Shown here: positions 63,841 to 64,000 of the stretch, piece by piece
Numbering within the stretch: the first letter of the stretch is position 1
Layout: each line of letters opens with the position of its first letter
Assembly (NCBI GenBank): GCA_947504045.1
Contig: CANNFY010000003.1
Coordinates: 62,001-126,000, forward strand
Direction of reading: 5' to 3'
Length of the DNA: 64,000 nt
Source: an uncultured Maribacter sp.
Lineage (GTDB): Bacteria > Bacteroidota > Bacteroidia > Flavobacteriales > Flavobacteriaceae
Program-made: the position numbers and the translations under genes
Notes under the pieces: generated by a model
The model's database searches: none
What the model saw: only the letters and a program-made list of their open reading frames with translations
What the model was told of the DNA's origin: nothing

Positions 63841-64000
63841 ATGGAACAAACATGGAGATGGTACGGGCCTAATGATCCCGTATCTTTAAACGATATTAAA
63901 CAAGCAGGAGCAACAGGTGTAGTTTCTGCTTTGCACCATATTTCTAACGGAGAAATTTGGACAATTGAAGAAATTTTAAAAAGAAAACAAATAATAGAAA
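63841..64000 (+). CDS. uxuA: Mannonate dehydratase (partial, 3' end outside window)
   Basis: The first 53 residues are visible: [16 protein letters not shown], then [16 protein letters not shown] and [10 protein letters not shown], the conserved N-terminus of UxuA. The enzyme dehydrates D-mannonate to 2-keto-3-deoxy-D-gluconate. It follows the SDR gene by 57 bases on the same strand, and the frame is open to the window edge. Confidence 0.93.
   Translation, partial: MEQTWRWYGPNDPVSLNDIKQAGATGVVSALHHISNGEIWTIEEILKRKQIIE

Overview
The window is an AT-rich chromosomal segment from a marine-type member of the Flavobacteriaceae (Bacteroidota). Several independent signs agree: paired SusC/SusD glycan-uptake genes, two proteins with type IX secretion (T9SS) type B sorting domains, lipoproteins with acidic residues after the lipobox cysteine, a fused SecDF, the short archaeal/eukaryal-type ProRS, a Rho with a long polar insertion, and many promoters matching the Bacteroidota consensus TTG-N17-23-TAnnTTTG. 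Genus cannot be fixed from the sequence alone. No insertion sequence, prophage, CRISPR array or rRNA operon is visible.

Layout. 1-13 kb is core housekeeping: a partial ABC-F ATPase, a DUF2911 protein, asnB, gyrB, a DUF6588-like envelope protein, a small lipoprotein, mdh, an exported protein of unknown function and secDF. 13-19 kb is a leftward block: folE-cysS-yidD, then lgt, a DUF192 lipoprotein, a GNAT acetyltransferase and a ModF-like ATPase with a decayed first nucleotide-binding domain. 19-25 kb encodes the cell surface: two paralogous T9SS type B proteins, an OmpP1/FadL-type barrel and a low-complexity lipoprotein rich in Gly/Trp/Asn and Ser/Arg/Thr. 25-30 kb holds proS, two identical tRNA-Glu genes, rpsT, rho and a DUF4293 membrane protein. 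30-32 kb holds a PhzF-like protein, a SigZ-type sigma factor and a cupin-like lipoprotein.

33-38.5 kb is a first polysaccharide utilization locus (PUL): SusC, SusD and a FadR-type GntR regulator, with no glycanase. Its promoter overlaps three copies of a TGGTTTACCA-like operator spaced exactly 13 bp apart, which implies direct repression by the GntR protein, probably in response to a uronate-type ligand. 38.5-47.3 kb returns to housekeeping (metallophosphoesterase, truA, an MsbA-like exporter, cdaA, folP, DUF1599, a DoxX-like protein, tpiA, prmA, clpS).

47.4-61.2 kb is a second, self-contained PUL for a beta-1,3-glucan such as laminarin: a membrane-spanning propeller/Y_Y_Y/LuxR regulator, SusC, SusD, a surface glycan-binding lipoprotein with a recently duplicated module, a GH16 endo-glucanase lipoprotein and a GH3 beta-glucosidase. 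In the inferred scheme, GH16 cuts the polymer at the surface, SusCD and the binding protein import oligosaccharides, GH3 releases glucose in the periplasm and the regulator senses the products. 61.2-62.5 kb has a split YeeE/YedE transporter and a small coiled-coil protein. The right edge starts a uronate-catabolic operon (SDR D-mannonate oxidoreductase, then a truncated uxuA), which could metabolise what the first PUL imports.
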